NCBI GenBank assembly: GCA_034670405.1
Contig: JAXDDX010000051.1
Coordinates: 773,501 to 837,500 of the forward strand
From: Hoplostethus atlanticus
Taxonomy: Eukaryota > Chordata > Actinopteri > Trachichthyiformes > Trachichthyidae
Length of the DNA stretch: 64,000 nucleotides
Direction of reading: 5' to 3'
Both the position numbers and the translations under genes were made by a program. The notes beneath the pieces were generated by a model. The model worked only from the letters and a program-made list of their open reading frames with translations. It ran no database searches and was not told the origin of the DNA. The first letter of the stretch is position 1. Every line of letters begins with the position of its first letter. This document shows, piece by piece, positions 24,590-37,372 of the stretch.

Positions 24590-24805
24590 CTGCACCATTT
24601 CCACATGCACAGATCTATAATCTATATGGTGAATGCATTGTGGATTGAAGTGAATCACTGCATTATGGGTTCAAATCTGGCATGCCACCTTTGTCACATC
24701 ATCCTCTCTCTCTACCATCGTTCCTGCCACTCTCCATTATGTGATATCCTGCAAAGCAGAAATGTCTTAAAATCTATATTTAAAAATAAAAGAGCCCAAA
24801 GATAG
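24590..24805 (+). mobile_element. tRNA-derived SINE fragment
   Basis: Contains a B-box-like GGTTCAAATCTGG at 24668, then CACCTTTGTCACATCATCC, CTCTCTCTACC and an AAATAAAAGAGCCCAAA tail. This is the order typical of fish tRNA-type SINEs. The tRNA head before the B box is diverged. Confidence 0.65.
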
Positions 24806-25544
24806 TCTCCCGCCTGTGGAACCACATCTGTGGCCCCACTGGCCATGCATCTAATACCTCCAGACTGTTATCTCCTGTGTGACCCCTATGCTGGCTCCCG
24901 CTCTACTTTTCCACTGTCTAAATAAAGAATAAAAATCGACAGAGGTGAGTGGACTACCCATTTTCTTTGTAGGGGGAAACCAATAGAGGTGTAATCATGT
25001 CACAGTATGACCATTGTATCCTGAAACACAGTACGCAACACAACGCCTAAATTCCCTCTCTCAGTGAGAGCTAAAACTAAAGCTTCTTAAACACAGAGAT
25101 ATGCAGTGGGAGCGAGGAATCTTCACCAGTGGGATTATCTCTCTTGTAGCAGCCTGCTCTACAAATGCTTTTCTATCTGGTAAACCATGTAGCTCTAAAT
25201 TCAATTAGGGCCACATAAACATTTTCATGTGTGGCAAGTGAGCTGTGAAAGGAGAGGACAGCAGCAAACAGGCTCAGGCTACAGCTGGGAGAGAAAACGA
25301 GAAAAAACAGGGCCTGATCTACTTCTGAGGAAAGAAGAGGGAACATGATTTGAGATGCTGGTGGAGATGTGCTGTAATATTTAGCATGCAACGAGCTAGC
25401 CACTTTGTGAGAGTCTAAGAGAGTGTTTCTATCTCTCTGTCACTCAGTGTATGTCTGCTGCTGTCACATTCCCTCCATCTCACTTTCTTTGCACCCCCCC
25501 CCCCCCACCCCCCACCCCCATGCACACTTTTGTCTCTTTCAGAA

Positions 25545-25625
25545 TCTTAATCAGAATCACTTAATCTGTCAAGTACAATAAATGCACAGGAATTTGTCTT
25601 TGTGGCATTGGTCCAAAGACACACC
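25545..25625 (+). repeat. Teleost dispersed repeat fragment
   Basis: AATCAGAATCACTTAATCTG, GTCAAGTACA and CAGGAATTTGTCTTTGTGGC are recognisable pieces of a fish interspersed repeat (retroelement 3' end). The family was not assigned. Confidence 0.45.
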
Positions 25626-25802
25626 CACAACTTACATAGTAGCAGAGTATGTACTACCAGAGACAGTACAAGACATGATATATATATATTCTACAGATAT
25701 ACAACATATATTCACCATTCAATATCTATGTACATTGAAACTGCATGAGACAGTATGGTTGCAGTTATGAGTAGGGCCAGTGAATACTCAGTAGGCACTC
25801 TA

Positions 25803-25871
25803 TCTCTTTGTCTCTCTCTCTTTCTCTCTCTTATTTTCTCACTGTCTCTCTCTCTCTCTGTCTCTCTCTCC
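25803..25871 (+). repeat. CT-rich microsatellite
   Basis: Interrupted (CT)n with TTTCT variants. Confidence 0.9.
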
Positions 25872-28800
25872 ATCTTCCTGTCCCGCAGCTCATGTTACAG
25901 TATTCTTTAGGCTACCCACTCCCTCTAGTGATGGACAGAGGCACTGCCTATGGAGCAGCCGGCAGGCAGGCAGGCAGCAAATCCATGGGAGTGACAGGAA
26001 GAGTCGGCCTTCACGCTACAGGCTGAATGCTATGCCACACTTCCCACAGTGGGAAACACAGGGGTGGACTGAGAGGAACACTTTAGCTTCCATGTAAAAG
26101 TGAGTCTGAGCATTCGGTTTCAGGAAATGTGTAAGGCTGAACTGCTCAGTGGGGCAAAACCACACTGCAATGCATTATACACACACACACATACCTGTAC
26201 ACCTACAAACAGGCTTGATTGAACAGCTTTCCGCTGTGAAAAGCATGTTCATTTGTATTTAAGTGCCAGGAGCATGATAATTACCCAGGGCTGGGTTTCT
26301 TCAGTTCTGCATGCTACTCTGTGGGTTCCCGGCGAGGCCTAGTTTCCCTCGGCCCGCGCTCCCCTCATCCATCTCACTGGTCTGGATGATGCAGCGATGC
26401 CTTCACGCGTGGCCCTACCCCGGTGAATGTTAATAATCATACACAGGTTTCCGCTTTCATATCTGCATTCCCCGCACTTATCAGCGGGATATCTTCTCTG
26501 AATGATAAAAGCAGAGAGGGGAGGAAAACAAACAGGTCTGTCACTTTAATAACTCATCAAGTCTTACATCAGAGCTTGGGTAGTGTTCTGCATTGCTCAT
26601 GGTGTGCACAAAAGCCAGGAAGAGTAGCCGAGTAGACTAATGGACGTTTATGAATAAGACATAATGTATGGATGGATAATAGACATAATGGGTCACTCTG
26701 CAGACGGTTTTAATGTTCAGAACAGTACGGGAAAGGTGAGTCTGTATTTAATACAGTGAATTGAATTGAATTTATTAAAATAAAGTTGCTCTAAAGCAGT
26801 GCACTCACCATGACGCAAATCACTGCTTCAATATGAGCAGCCTCATTTAAAATCCATTATGTCTTCACACTGACATGCTTAAAATCAGATAGAGACTGGA
26901 ATGAGATCTACCAACTTTAAGATAATTGATATCGCCAAAGTCCAGGCAGTGAAAATGGAGCATTATTCATAATTCATTAAATTTTATATAACTGACTTAC
27001 TTTGGGAGATTACACAATAACGTATTCATTGTTAAGGGGGGGAGCCAGGGTCAACCCAGACTGCACTTGGGCTGTTGTTTTGGATGCTAAAACCTAATTT
27101 AAGTGAATTACCCTCAATCTTTTCTCTGAGGCTCACTGTAGGATGAGACAAAAGCAGAAGACACGGTATGGGTTTATCAAAATAAAGCCAATTCCAGAAT
27201 AAAGACTTCTCTAACTGATGGTGGTGTGTGTTGTTTTTCTTTTTTCCTGGCAAGGTTCTGAACCGCTCATCTAAGGTCAATGCTAACCTCATGCTACAGC
27301 TACCGTAATGTGACACCTCTGGGATTGTGTGTGGTAATTGAGAAGGCCTTGATATAATGGCTAGTATCGGTTGACATGTTTTTCAAATTGGGAGCCACAA
27401 CACTGTCATCCTGGATGGCAATGCATCCATCAGGAAAGGGATTACATCATTGGATTAATCGTTGGGTTAGAAGTGATTTGAATTCGTCGAGCTCTTTTAG
27501 GATTACATTGATTCCGCGCTACAATATGCCCAAACCAGAGACCAATACCGCACCAAAAGGACCCTTCACTGAGGCCGAACTGTATGTTGCTTCCCTCATT
27601 TTCTCCATAGCCTGTAGATATATGACACCAAGACTGTAACTGAGACCCATTGATTGTAAAGGCCCACTATCAGTCTCTCTTTGACAGGACTGGGGCAGCA
27701 CTGTAGCTACCTTCGTTGAGAATCATTGGGATTTAGAAAGTTTAAGCATCCACCTTGGGGCAAAATGTGCTCGATGCATAAATGTACTTTTTATGACCAA
27801 AAAGACATAGCAATATCACCGAATATTCAAGAGAAACCTGCATCACAACTACTACAAACAAGGTGGTAAAAACCTTACATAAAAAGAGAACAAGCTACTG
27901 TAGATGGTGCATTTATGTGCTGCACTCAGCACGACAAGCCACACTGCAGAAAATCACTGTGCTGTCGACGCAGGCAAAAAGAGGCTCGCAAGCTGGAACA
28001 CGTAAAAAGTGTCAGACTAAGGGTATTTATTTAGTTACACGCCTGTTACCACTCATTACTCAACATTACTGCCTGTGTTCAGTACAACCACAACTCAGGA
28101 AGCCTTGAATACCCAGTGGGCCCAAACAAGAGAGAGGGAGCAGAAAAACAAACAATGTGACCCATTGTCATTATTGGGTCGAGGAGTTGCCAGTTGGGGA
28201 TGTCTTTATTAGACCAGAAACACAGACAGAGAATATCTGGCTGGATGCAGATTATTGTAAAGTAAAAGAAAATGTATCTTTTACTTCGTCAGAGAAATGA
28301 GCCAAAGCTGACACCACTGAAGTTCTGGTGCTTCATACATTTTTTACACGTGTTACTGGCAACTCACATACATTAGCAGCAACACACAAACACATATGCA
28401 CACAAACACACACACACATGTAAACAGGCATGCAGACAAACACACACAAACAGACACATGCACGTGCACACATTATCACCACAAACATGACAGCATCAAG
28501 CAAGTCATCGCTACTTCAGTTTTTTGTTTTTTTTTACACCATTTTTCAGGGACTTTCCAGGGATACCTAAACAAACAGGAGTGATAGGCAATGGATGGAT
28601 GCAATATCCTCTCATCTCTATACAGACAGGCACTGACTAGCCTTGTGTCTCTGTGTTTTATCGTCTTGTGTTGTCTGTTGAATCCAGGTGCTAACTCTCA
28701 AAGGTCCTTGAAAGCAATTAACAGCTAAAAGAAGCTTTTTTTAAGACACTTTTTTTTTCAGAATGCCTTATAGTAACCGTGAGTGCATACATCTGTTATG

Positions 28801-29697
28801 GGGCCCCAGTGGGAATTGCAGTTGCAGTGTTAGTGTCATGTACCACCCATTGAGCAACATAACTATATTGCTAACCAAAAGGGACTTGATAGCGATGCGT
28901 TTACCTCTCACTACCTTAGCCATTATGTTTCAATGTGTTTTCTCCAGGACAGCAATACGATGTCAAAGCACTGGACTTCCTCTTCTAGTGGAGGCTCGTC
29001 CCTCACAGAAAACTCCTATAAAAGAGCATGTGGATTAATAACTTATTAATATCCAAATCCCTTTTAAAGGCAGGGTTACATTAGTATGTATCCTTCAAGC
29101 ACTCTTACGGCATCATTACGATTTAAAAAGCAGCTTAACGTGGGGGTTGATATGAATGTAACATGGTTTCCATTTAATGGGAGTAAGCAGGGAGGAAAGT
29201 GACTTACAGCCAGTTCAGATATGATTTATTCAAAGGGCACTTTTCGAGCGGAGTTCCACGCCAGATGCAACGGACAGTCAGAAGTTCAGTCGCATATTTT
29301 GGCTGCGAGAGTGTGTTGCGCAGCTTGAGTGGAGTATTAAAAGAAAATAGAAACCCACAATCATGAGCATCTATCTCATTCCGCTATCAGTGAAAAATGC
29401 TTACACAATCTGTTTGGTAATGGGGGATGTTTAAGCAGGTTATTACCATTAAAATCCAAATGGAAATAAAGAAAGGGACCTGATTGTAAAGTTAATGCGG
29501 CGTGGGCCCATTTTATAGTCACTTTGAGTCTTTTGCAGATAAACCACTAGATCACTTTAATTAGACAATGTGTTAATTGACTGCAGATCCTGGGGTATGA
29601 TGTGTCAACGTTAGTCTGCATCAATGGCAACCTCCTCCAGGCACGACACCATCCACCCTGGCTGAGAGTGAGAAGAGATACTGAGAATTATTGAGTC

Positions 29698-29920
29698 TGT
29701 GTGTGTGTGTGTGTGTGTTTATGTATGTGTGTGGGTGCGTGTGTATCTGCATGTGTACACCTGAGTATGTTTGTGTGCATCCATGTGCGTGTCTACCAGC
29801 CTGTCTGTTTGTTTGCCTGTAAACATATGTGTGTGTGTGTGTGTGTGTGTGTATGCGTTTGTTTTGCATGTGTCTGTCTGCATATTTGCCTGTTTGCATG
29901 TGAACATGTGTGTGTCTGTG
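29698..29920 (+). repeat. Imperfect (TG)n-rich tract
   Basis: More than 200 bp of TG repeats broken by CTG, CATG and TTTG units, with a clean (TG)n core at about 29828-29852. ORFs crossing it on both strands are low-complexity artefacts. Confidence 0.9.
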
Positions 29921-32900
29921 ATTGTGCGTATCTATAATCGAGTGAATACATATCAATACGTGGGAGGGAGAGAGGATGGTGAAGGAGGACAGAAAGAACG
30001 AGAGAGAAAAAGGAAGGGAGAGGCAACGGGAGAGAAACACAGCAGGGCGGTCTATCGCTTCACTGTGGTCTGACATCATTACCTACTCATCCCCCGTCCG
30101 CTCTCCCCTGCTTGCCTGTGTTCGGGAAATGCCAAGGGACATCAACATTACAAGGTATCCCACTTGCCTCAAAACGTAGGTGGATAAGGTCAAGATGCCC
30201 TGTGCCTTTGGGACCTGGAAGTCTCAAACTCTATATAGAGTATAGCTGTTGAAACTGTGTCCAGCAAAAGGCAATTGTGAGAGACAGTCAGAAGAATATA
30301 TGCTGCCTCGATGGTGGTACCCCATCCCCCAGATACCCCATATGGGATCAAGACATTTAATAGAATAGAGATGAAACCAAATGAAAGCTGACACTTGGGT
30401 GTACCGGGGTAATTAACACACATACTTACATACACATACACACACATAATTACATACACACACACACACACTTTTTTCTCTCTGACTCTCACACACACGA
30501 ACACAATGTCAGCACCCTTGTACTGCAGAACGGGATCAGTGGCCAAGCGTATGATTGCACTCAAGTCTCTAAAGTCTTAGTGAAGTGGCTTCCATCAGTG
30601 CCTCTGCTACCATGGCAATCTTACAGGAAACATAATGAGGCCATTAGGTTTGGCGAACGCAGCCTTTAAAGTCCCTCGTCCGACTGGCAGGGTTTCTACT
30701 ATGCACAGGCTCGGGAGTTTCAAGGCTTTTAGTGGCTTGATGTGATCATAGATCTGCGGTTTGCTGCAGCAGGTGCAATGCATCCTGATTGTATAGCTTC
30801 CTGAATGGCTCTTTTTATGTGACAAAGATACCACGCTGAACCAAGTGGAAAGTTTTAACATCATGTGACACTTTAACTACATCTGGTGACCTTTAACTGG
30901 AGTTATAAAATGTCAACCGTGAATTGTGCTGACCTAGTTAACTTCAGGTGGAAAAGGAAAGAAGGAAAGAAGTCCTGGAATTTGCTGGCTTTGCATGTAA
31001 ATATGAACCATTTTTGATAGCAATGCATATCGGTTATGTTTAAATGTTAGTGAAATCTTTTTTTTTGGCTGTACTTCAAATCACACGGGTGGATGCACTG
31101 CCCTACCCACACAAAATATTTTTAAGCATTTAACAAATGTGCTGCATTTAAACCTGCATGGCTGAAATCCTTTTATCCTCAAATTACACATGCCCAGCAC
31201 ATAAATGTATCCACATACAAAATAAGACTTGCCATATTTTTAAATGTGACTCACCCCAGAGACAAAATATGAAGGCTGATAAAAGGTTGTCATTAAGTGA
31301 CATTACATGAGTTTAACCACACTACATGTTATCAGAAGGTCAGGGTGAGCCAAAGTCTGACTGGAATTGCAGCCAAGAGTTTAGCTCTGAGAGCTCAGTC
31401 AAGACAGATCCTCCATTGGTGTTTTGTGGTACATGGCTTCTTGCCATGACACCACAATTCCACTGCAAAGAACAAGGGATGGGAAACAAATTTGTAAACA
31501 CTAATTAGAGAGGGAAGAGGGAGGAGGGAGGGATCGAGGGATGAGGGAGATAAGCCCCTGTGGAAGGCTACATTATTTATGATATCCTAGTATTTTCCCT
31601 TCCTACAGAGTAGTGGGCCAGCAGGGTAGCGGGAGAGCGGTGAGAAATACCTTGACAATCCATTAACATCAGTAATTTAGTCTGAGGGTTGGGATAGGTT
31701 GATAGAAACCGAAAAAAGACCCTCTCCTAAATCACCTCTCCTGTCTGCAGAGTCAATAGTTGGCAATGCCAGCAAGGCTATTTCAATGTCTAGACAACAG
31801 TTATGGCTAATGTGTAATGGGCATAGCATGTGCAAAAGTTTCAACTTGATAGAGTACAATGCTACACAAATCTTACTTACTCATATTGTTTTGTCAAGAG
31901 GAAGGGCTATAACGGGGTATTATATCTAACTAGTCATCATCATTTTGAATGCCATTCAAAACTGTAGACTAACATTGAAGATCAGCTATGTAACTGTGGG
32001 TATGCAGACATGTGTGTACACGTGCGTGTGCATGAGTCTGACAGTGCATGAGTGTGTTTCTGTTTGTTATGAAATTCATCTTCAAATATTGTCCATGAGG
32101 GTGTGCATGTGTTCCTCTAGTCCTCAAGAGGGATTTGGGAGTTTTAACACCCAGCCAGCTCTATTGATGACTTGCCAGATATGATTAACCCGTCTCTGTG
32201 AGAGTTTTCCTGACATTAAACTCAAGTAAAGCCCATACTCACAGCATCTCATGCTAATTCACATTCTGATCCCCCCACCAATGGATGAAGGACAACAAAG
32301 AGAACCACCATTTTCATGTTCCACAGTCCATGAAATAAACATCAAGGGGTGAAAATGTCGCATTGATCAGCCAAAAAGATGACAGCTTTTCCTGCACTAT
32401 CGACAAAATATGCTGATACATACAGTCCAAGTTTTCTTTGATGAATGTATTGACTTCAATTATGCTGCTGGGAGGAAATCTCAAGGTTCCCTTGAAAGAG
32501 ATAAATCTTTCAAGATCACACTAAAAAAAGGCACAGTTAAAGCCAGCCATTTTGAATTCAGGCTGCCAGTCAGTCACAATGCTGCTACGCCCATGACTGT
32601 TGATGTGCCTTACAGAGCATCAAAGATACATTGCTACCTCTACATTCCCTGGGAGTGTCTAAGGTTAAACCTTTGACATAACTTGCCTAAGCTTGAGGCA
32701 GACAGAGAGACACACACAAAGACAGAGTCAGGGAGAGGGTGGCGGGGGCAGAGACAGTGAGTTGGACAGGTACAGAGAGGCAGTGAGAGTGCATTAGCCT
32801 TGTCTACACGCCTCAGAGGACACACCATGCCCCGAGGGGAACCCGGAGCAGCATCAAGTCCTCCAGGAGATAGTCACAGTACAAGACACAGCTGACCAAG

Positions 32901-33011
32901 CTGGGTGAAATAAGACAAGGTCTCCAGACAGATAGGTTGTGAATGTATGGTTGAATGTATGGTTGAGGCCAGTATACCAGTACACTTGTAAATTACTGTT
33001 GAAGAACACAT

Positions 33012-33100
33012 TAGATGTTGCAGGGGTTGAACCTGTGATGTTTCTGTGACTTGCTAGCCCACCCTGCCAACCATTCTTTCACTCAGCCACTCACTCAATA
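33012..33100 (-). mobile_element. SINE-like fragment
   Basis: On the minus strand a B-box-like GGTTCAACCCCTGC follows a tRNA-like stretch (GGTTGGCAGGGTGGGCTAGC). It is short and has no tail. Confidence 0.4.
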
Positions 33101-34462
33101 AGTAGGTTTGTAGTATGTATTTTAATTACAACATCCACATGGTTCGAAGTAATGTGATTTCTCTAATTACATGGATTCATTTAATAATCGGTCTACCGCT
33201 CACCACTCCACTCCACTGCACCATGCTGTTTGCTTTGTAAATACAACATCCAGGTCACTGGTCAGTTTGACAACAACAACATAAATCTGACTAAGGCTTT
33301 CACATGCCCCAATAAAGCCAAGGAGTGTGTTAACCGGGTTATGCTTACTCTGATTATGACCTTACTCTGATTGAGATAATCAGATAAAGGGTTACATGAC
33401 ATTTCAATAGTAGTCAGAGTATTGCCTTAATAAGGTTAAGGTTGAATTATTAGTGTGCATGTAATCATAGTCAGTAAGATCAATAATTTTCTACCCAAGC
33501 ACAATGTTGTAGTAGGACATCAGTCAAGCAGAACAAGCCCACCAAGGTGGAACATAAGGTGAATTCAGAGTCAAGGCTGAGGCCATCTGAACCAAGCCAG
33601 TCATCCATCCAACCACTCTGTCATCCAGTTAGCCAGCCACTTACTCTTCAAACCAACTGCTGCAGTTAAGTTAGCAAACTTCAAGCTCAATCTCCCTGTC
33701 CTTGACCACTGCATTTATCACCCAAATAATCAGGACCAATGGCCAATGAAGATAAAGTAATAGCCCTCCTGTCTTGAGCAGGAGAAACATGCTGAGCAGG
33801 CCCGCTTTCCCTTTTGGTAGTAAAGAAGAAAATACTTAAAGATGGAGGTATTCAAGATAATTATTAAAGCTGAGGGGCAGTAGCACACAATAACCTCTTC
33901 CCCTTCTCCATCCAACACGCACTCATGCAGACACACACATACATGCACACACACCGCCTCAGTCTTCACTTCGGGTTAAAAAACAAGTCCATGCACCATG
34001 TCATAATCAGCTCAGACAAGACTGAATATGTGGGATTTTTTTTTTCCGAAACGGAATAAAGCGAGAGGAACAGCCACAACAACAAATTAAACATGTGAAA
34101 CTGCAAAGAAGAGCCCATCAGCTCCCTGTGAGCTTACATGGGTGTGCAAATGACTTTGAGTCATTTTGTCTCATTATTCTCTTCCTATGAGGGCCCTTGT
34201 ATGTAAGAGAAGGATTTTCATCCATTTCGAATGCAGAATATGGATGAACATGGACTGTGTCATTTCAGAGATGAGTAAGAGGTACTGTGAAAACTGCTCG
34301 CCTAGATTTCCACCTGTTATGGCCTGCCCGAACAGTACATGTCACTGCTGTAGTCCTCCTGCAGTCCTCCTGCACCCAGAGAGAAAGGGAAACTGGCTCT
34401 TTGGGGTCTAAGAGCTCATTGTTTGATAAGGATGAGAAATATTTTTGCATAAGTCTGAAAAT

Positions 34463-34900
34463 CAGGGCACATCCTCCCCAATATTCAAATATGCTCAAAA
34501 TGTCCCCCCCAATATATTGATATAAATTAAAGAAAATTGCTATGCTACAACAGGCAACCATGCAGCGCTGTCCAAAATAATCATTAGCAAATGTAATCAT
34601 AATCATAACAAAACTTAACAAATTGCCTTTATTATTACTACCGGTTCCAGTATTACGGTGTACTGCAGTTCTGCATGTGGTTTGCCCAAGTGGAGTTGCC
34701 CTACCCCAGCAGAAGCCGTTGCTGGACTGCTGTGGGTAGGTACAATCAATCAATGTCAAACACTATACTGTCTCTCTATTTCATTACTTTCATTAAAAGT
34801 GAGGAAATTAGTTTTCAAATTTTTATTTTTTTTCTGGGGGGACCCCCACAAGACCCCCCCCCCCCCCCCCCACAATGTTGACTCCATGGCTACGGCCTTG
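34463..34900. mobile_element. hAT-like non-autonomous element, 438 bp
   Basis: Starts CAGGGCACATCC and ends GGCTACGGCCTTG (inverted CAAGGCCGTAGCC). Flanks CTGAAAAT (34455-34462) and CTCAAAAT (34901-34908) match at 7 of 8. C-rich tracts lie near both ends (34503-34509 and 34854-34871). The terminal similarity is shorter than in the other copies, so the call rests largely on the flank match. Confidence 0.55.
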
Positions 34901-34908
34901 CTCAAAAT

Positions 34909-35968
34909 AGAGCTATTTTCGATTTTCCTATTTGGTAGATTTTGCTGTATCAACCAGAATGACGAGATACTTGCTATACCTTTTGCTAAAAGTGCAAAGA
35001 GAGATTCTTGAGAATGAAAGTTTTCTTTGTGGTTTCCACATTTTGCGTCAGGGCTGTCGCGGTGCTCCGTTTAATCTTTGAATGGTTTCGATGTTGTTTC
35101 AAGCAGGCACAGACAGCCTCCGTGATACTGCGGATGGGTGTAAAACCAAACTTCCAAACACTGAACACCGCCCCTTGGAAAGTCTGTGGTAGTGCATCCA
35201 CACAGCGCAGACACCTTTTTTTTGTTACGGAGATTGTCAGGCGTGATCAATGCAATGCGACCTATTCCAAAAATCAGACCAGCAGCTAATATCAAGTTGA
35301 ATAAATTGTACAAGCCAATCCTCCGAATAATTCAACGAAAACATATAAGCAGTCATACCGAGGGAACATTAATTATGACAAGCAAGGAGTTTAGGGACTT
35401 AAGGAGCAATAATGTACGTCTCCCACCCTCCCCAACCAATTAAATTGGATGGAAAACCTCGCATCAAGAGCGACGTATGAATGATATATAGGCTACTATG
35501 CATATCTCAAATTCAGCGCAAATGTAACAAAAATGCATAAATCTTAATCAAACCCACTAGGACCACAAATAACATCAAACTAAATAGCGAACTCGCCCCG
35601 CAAGAAACCATTCATTTGATTGAGACGACCGTGTGTTATTCTTGTTATCACGGGACATGAATAGGAATGAAATAGTACTCGTGCGTAATTGTTGCTGTGA
35701 GTGTCAAAAGTGATGGCCAAATAAGTTGCTGCACACGTCTGGAATCACAGGCTAGTGTCCGTCGGTGCACATCTGTAGCGACCCGTGCACCTGTTACCAG
35801 TGAAACCCAACTCGACTGCACAAGTACTTCGTGCGTCACGGAGTTTATTCACCAAACGACTGATGTGCAACTTCAAATCTGTGGTCCAAGGAAAGAGTTT
35901 ATTTGAATTACAGGATTGTGAATTGAAAAAGCAGCCCAAACCAGTCTACGGAAGAAAAAATAAATGAA
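34909..35968. other. Intron-proximal sequence, possible truncated hAT end
   Basis: CAGGGCTGTCGCGGTGCTCC at 35049 resembles a hAT left end, but I found no matching right end or duplication. The rest, up to the exon 1 donor, is unremarkable. Confidence 0.35.
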
Positions 35969-35980
35969 TGACTTACGCTG
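35969..35980 (-). other. Splice donor of SorCS exon 1
   Basis: Reading the minus strand, the exon ends CAGCAGC and the intron begins GTAAGTCATTC. GTAAGT is the optimal U1-pairing donor. The last complete exon codon is AGC (35979-35977), so the intron is phase 0, falling right after the NSS residues of the conserved SorCS peptide. Confidence 0.8.
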
Positions 35981-36673
35981 CTGTTTTGTCCTGACCAGTA
36001 GACCACCGCGTGGTTATGCGCAGAGTCCCCCGTCAGAGCGAAAGTGCTGCTGGCGAGCTTGGGGCTCCTCTTGCCGGTTATTTCCTCTCCCCTCGTCTCT
36101 GTTCCACCTGAACTCGGACCTCCCCAGCCTGTGTCCGTCCAACAACGGACCAGGGTTGCCCCTTTCATCCGAAGCCTCTGCATCCAGAACAGCCCTGCCA
36201 GTCCATCCGCTCTCGCTAAACTCGGGAAACTCAGGACCGCTTCTCTTCGCCCTCCCGAGAGCAGCATCCTCGCCCATTTCGGGCTTCCCCTCCTTATAAT
36301 TACCGAGATGAATTTCTTCATTTGGACTGGACCAAGGAGCGTCTTCCTTCGACCTGACTTCATCCAAACTGACATCGTCGGATAATTTGGGGACGTCCTC
36401 GGCAGAAGCGCCTACCGGTTGGCCGTCCTTTACTCCAGTATTTTGGTCGGTAACCCCGAGTTGCCTAAACTCTAGTCGGATCTGTTTCAGGGTGCTTGGC
36501 CCCTGTGTCGGACCAGTGCGCCTGTCCAGATGTAATTCCTCCAGGTGAACCAGCGACGAGCAAGATGCGCAAGTTATCCCCGCCTTGGCATGTTGTAGGG
36601 TATGAGCGGCTATCACCACCCAGATACCCAGAGATAAGTGCAAACCTGGGCAGAAGCCAGCCCAAGTCTCCAT
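35977..36673 (-). CDS. sorcs1: SorCS-type VPS10 receptor (sorcs1/sorcs3 subgroup), first coding exon, frame-split
   Basis: Seen: on the minus strand an ATG at 36673 with G at -3 and +4 opens a frame encoding a hydrophobic signal peptide (METWAGF... then LHLSLGIWVVIAAH). A long acidic propeptide with a furin-type RAKRSG site follows. Near the 3' end, in a different frame, the exon reads STFALTGDSAHNHAVVYWSG then QNSS, and stops at a GTAAGT donor in phase 0. Known: that peptide is the conserved beginning of the VPS10 domain of SorCS receptors, type I membrane proteins that sort neuronal cargo between Golgi, endosome and surface. The signal-peptide frame meets a stop at 36014-36016. The VPS10 frame has a stop at about 36414. 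One extra base (or two missing) between about 36411 and 36016 must therefore separate them. No later exon was recognised. The family call is firm. Paralogue choice is not: the TFALTGD spelling and RSG site lean to sorcs1, but sorcs3 remains possible. Upstream ATG 36826 is less likely because it would put 51 residues before the signal peptide. Confidence 0.75.
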
Positions 36674-36901
36674 CGCTGATAGAGATTTAGGGGGGTGACC
36701 GACGGTTGGGGACCTTATCCGACGCCCTAACTTCCTTCTCTCAGGTCGTGATATAGTTACCGGTGCCTCGCTTGCCCGTCTGGCTATTTGGGAAAAGTGC
36801 TCTTCAGCGAAACTGTTCACGTCCAAGGATCTCTGGTCGAGAGAGCCACCACACAGGAGGGAGGAGCTGAATCACAGCCAGCTGCCGAGTGTGCGCCCGG
36901 A
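36674..36901 (-). promoter_or_regulatory. GC-rich 5' UTR / promoter-proximal region of the SorCS gene
   Basis: Immediately upstream of the chosen ATG the sequence is GC- and CpG-rich compared with the AT-rich surroundings, continuous with the CpG-rich exon 1, as expected for a CpG-island promoter. I see no TATA box. It runs directly into the polypurine tract at 36902. The transcription start cannot be placed from sequence alone. Confidence 0.5.
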
Positions 36902-36931
36902 AGAGAGAGACAGAAGAGATGGCAGAGAGAG

Positions 36932-36969
<38 letters not shown>

Positions 36970-37372
36970 AGAGACAAAGTAAGAGAGAAATGGCAGAGAG
37001 AGAGACAGACAGAGAGAGATGAAGAGAGAGAGAGATGGGAGAGAGAGACAGAGAAAGAAAGAGCGAGAGAGACAGAGAGAGTAAGAGAGAGAGACAGAGA
37101 GAGAGAGAGGGGGAGAGAGAGAGAGAAAGAAAGCAAGAGAGACAGAGAGATGGGAGAGAGAGACAGAGAAAGAAAGAGCGAGAGAGACAGAGAGAGTAAG
37201 AGAGAGAGACAGAGAGAGTAAGAGAGACAGAGAGAGAGAGATGGGAGAGAGAGACAGAGAGAGTAAGAGAGAGAGAGAGGGAGAGAGAGAGAGAGAGATG
37301 GAGAGAGAGACAGAGAGAGTAAGAGAGAGAAAGAGGGAGAGAGAGAGAGAGATGGGAGAGAGAGGAAGAGAG
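36902..37372 (+). repeat. ~470-bp polypurine GA tract next to the SorCS exon
   Basis: This is almost pure GA with scattered ATGG, CAGA and TAAG interruptions. Within it a ~70-bp segment starting GATGGGAGAGAGAGACAGAG at 37034 recurs at 37149 (115-bp step), and shorter versions follow from 37240, so it has grown partly by segmental duplication. On the SorCS coding strand it reads as CT. Long open frames across it on both strands (arginine/glutamate-rich or serine/leucine-rich) are low-complexity artefacts. Confidence 0.9.

Larger units (their letters stand above)
22478..34454. other. No gene seen
   Basis: About 12 kb without a recognisable exon. It contains the SINE at 24590, repeat fragments at 25545 and 33012, several CA/TG tracts (23529-23580, 28390-28460, 29698-29920, 30416-30500) and otherwise unique AT-rich sequence. 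Confidence 0.5.
1..35976 (-). other. Presumed 5' part of SorCS intron 1
   Basis: This is an inference from the exon 1 donor at 35976/35977 and the lack of any recognisable downstream SorCS exon on the minus strand. SorCS genes are known for very long first introns. The stretch contains transposable elements, microsatellites and unannotated AT-rich DNA. Small exons of unrelated genes cannot be excluded by eye. Confidence 0.55.

Noticed and set aside
29621..30079. 152-residue minus-strand ORF and overlapping plus-strand ORFs
   Set aside because: They cross the imperfect TG tract; histidine/threonine or cysteine/valine runs mark low complexity.
35049..35290. Possible hAT element starting CAGGGCTGTCGCGG
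   Set aside because: Only a left-end-like sequence was found; no right end or 8-bp duplication.
1..35976. Further SorCS exons on the minus strand
   Set aside because: Looked for the conserved peptides that follow the exon 1 sequence (LTKLYDFN, STDYG-type) and saw none; presumably the intron continues past the window.
36674..36826. Upstream in-frame ATG at 36826 as the SorCS start
   Set aside because: It would place 51 mostly charged residues before an evident signal peptide; the ATG at 36673 has a strong context and starts directly at the signal.
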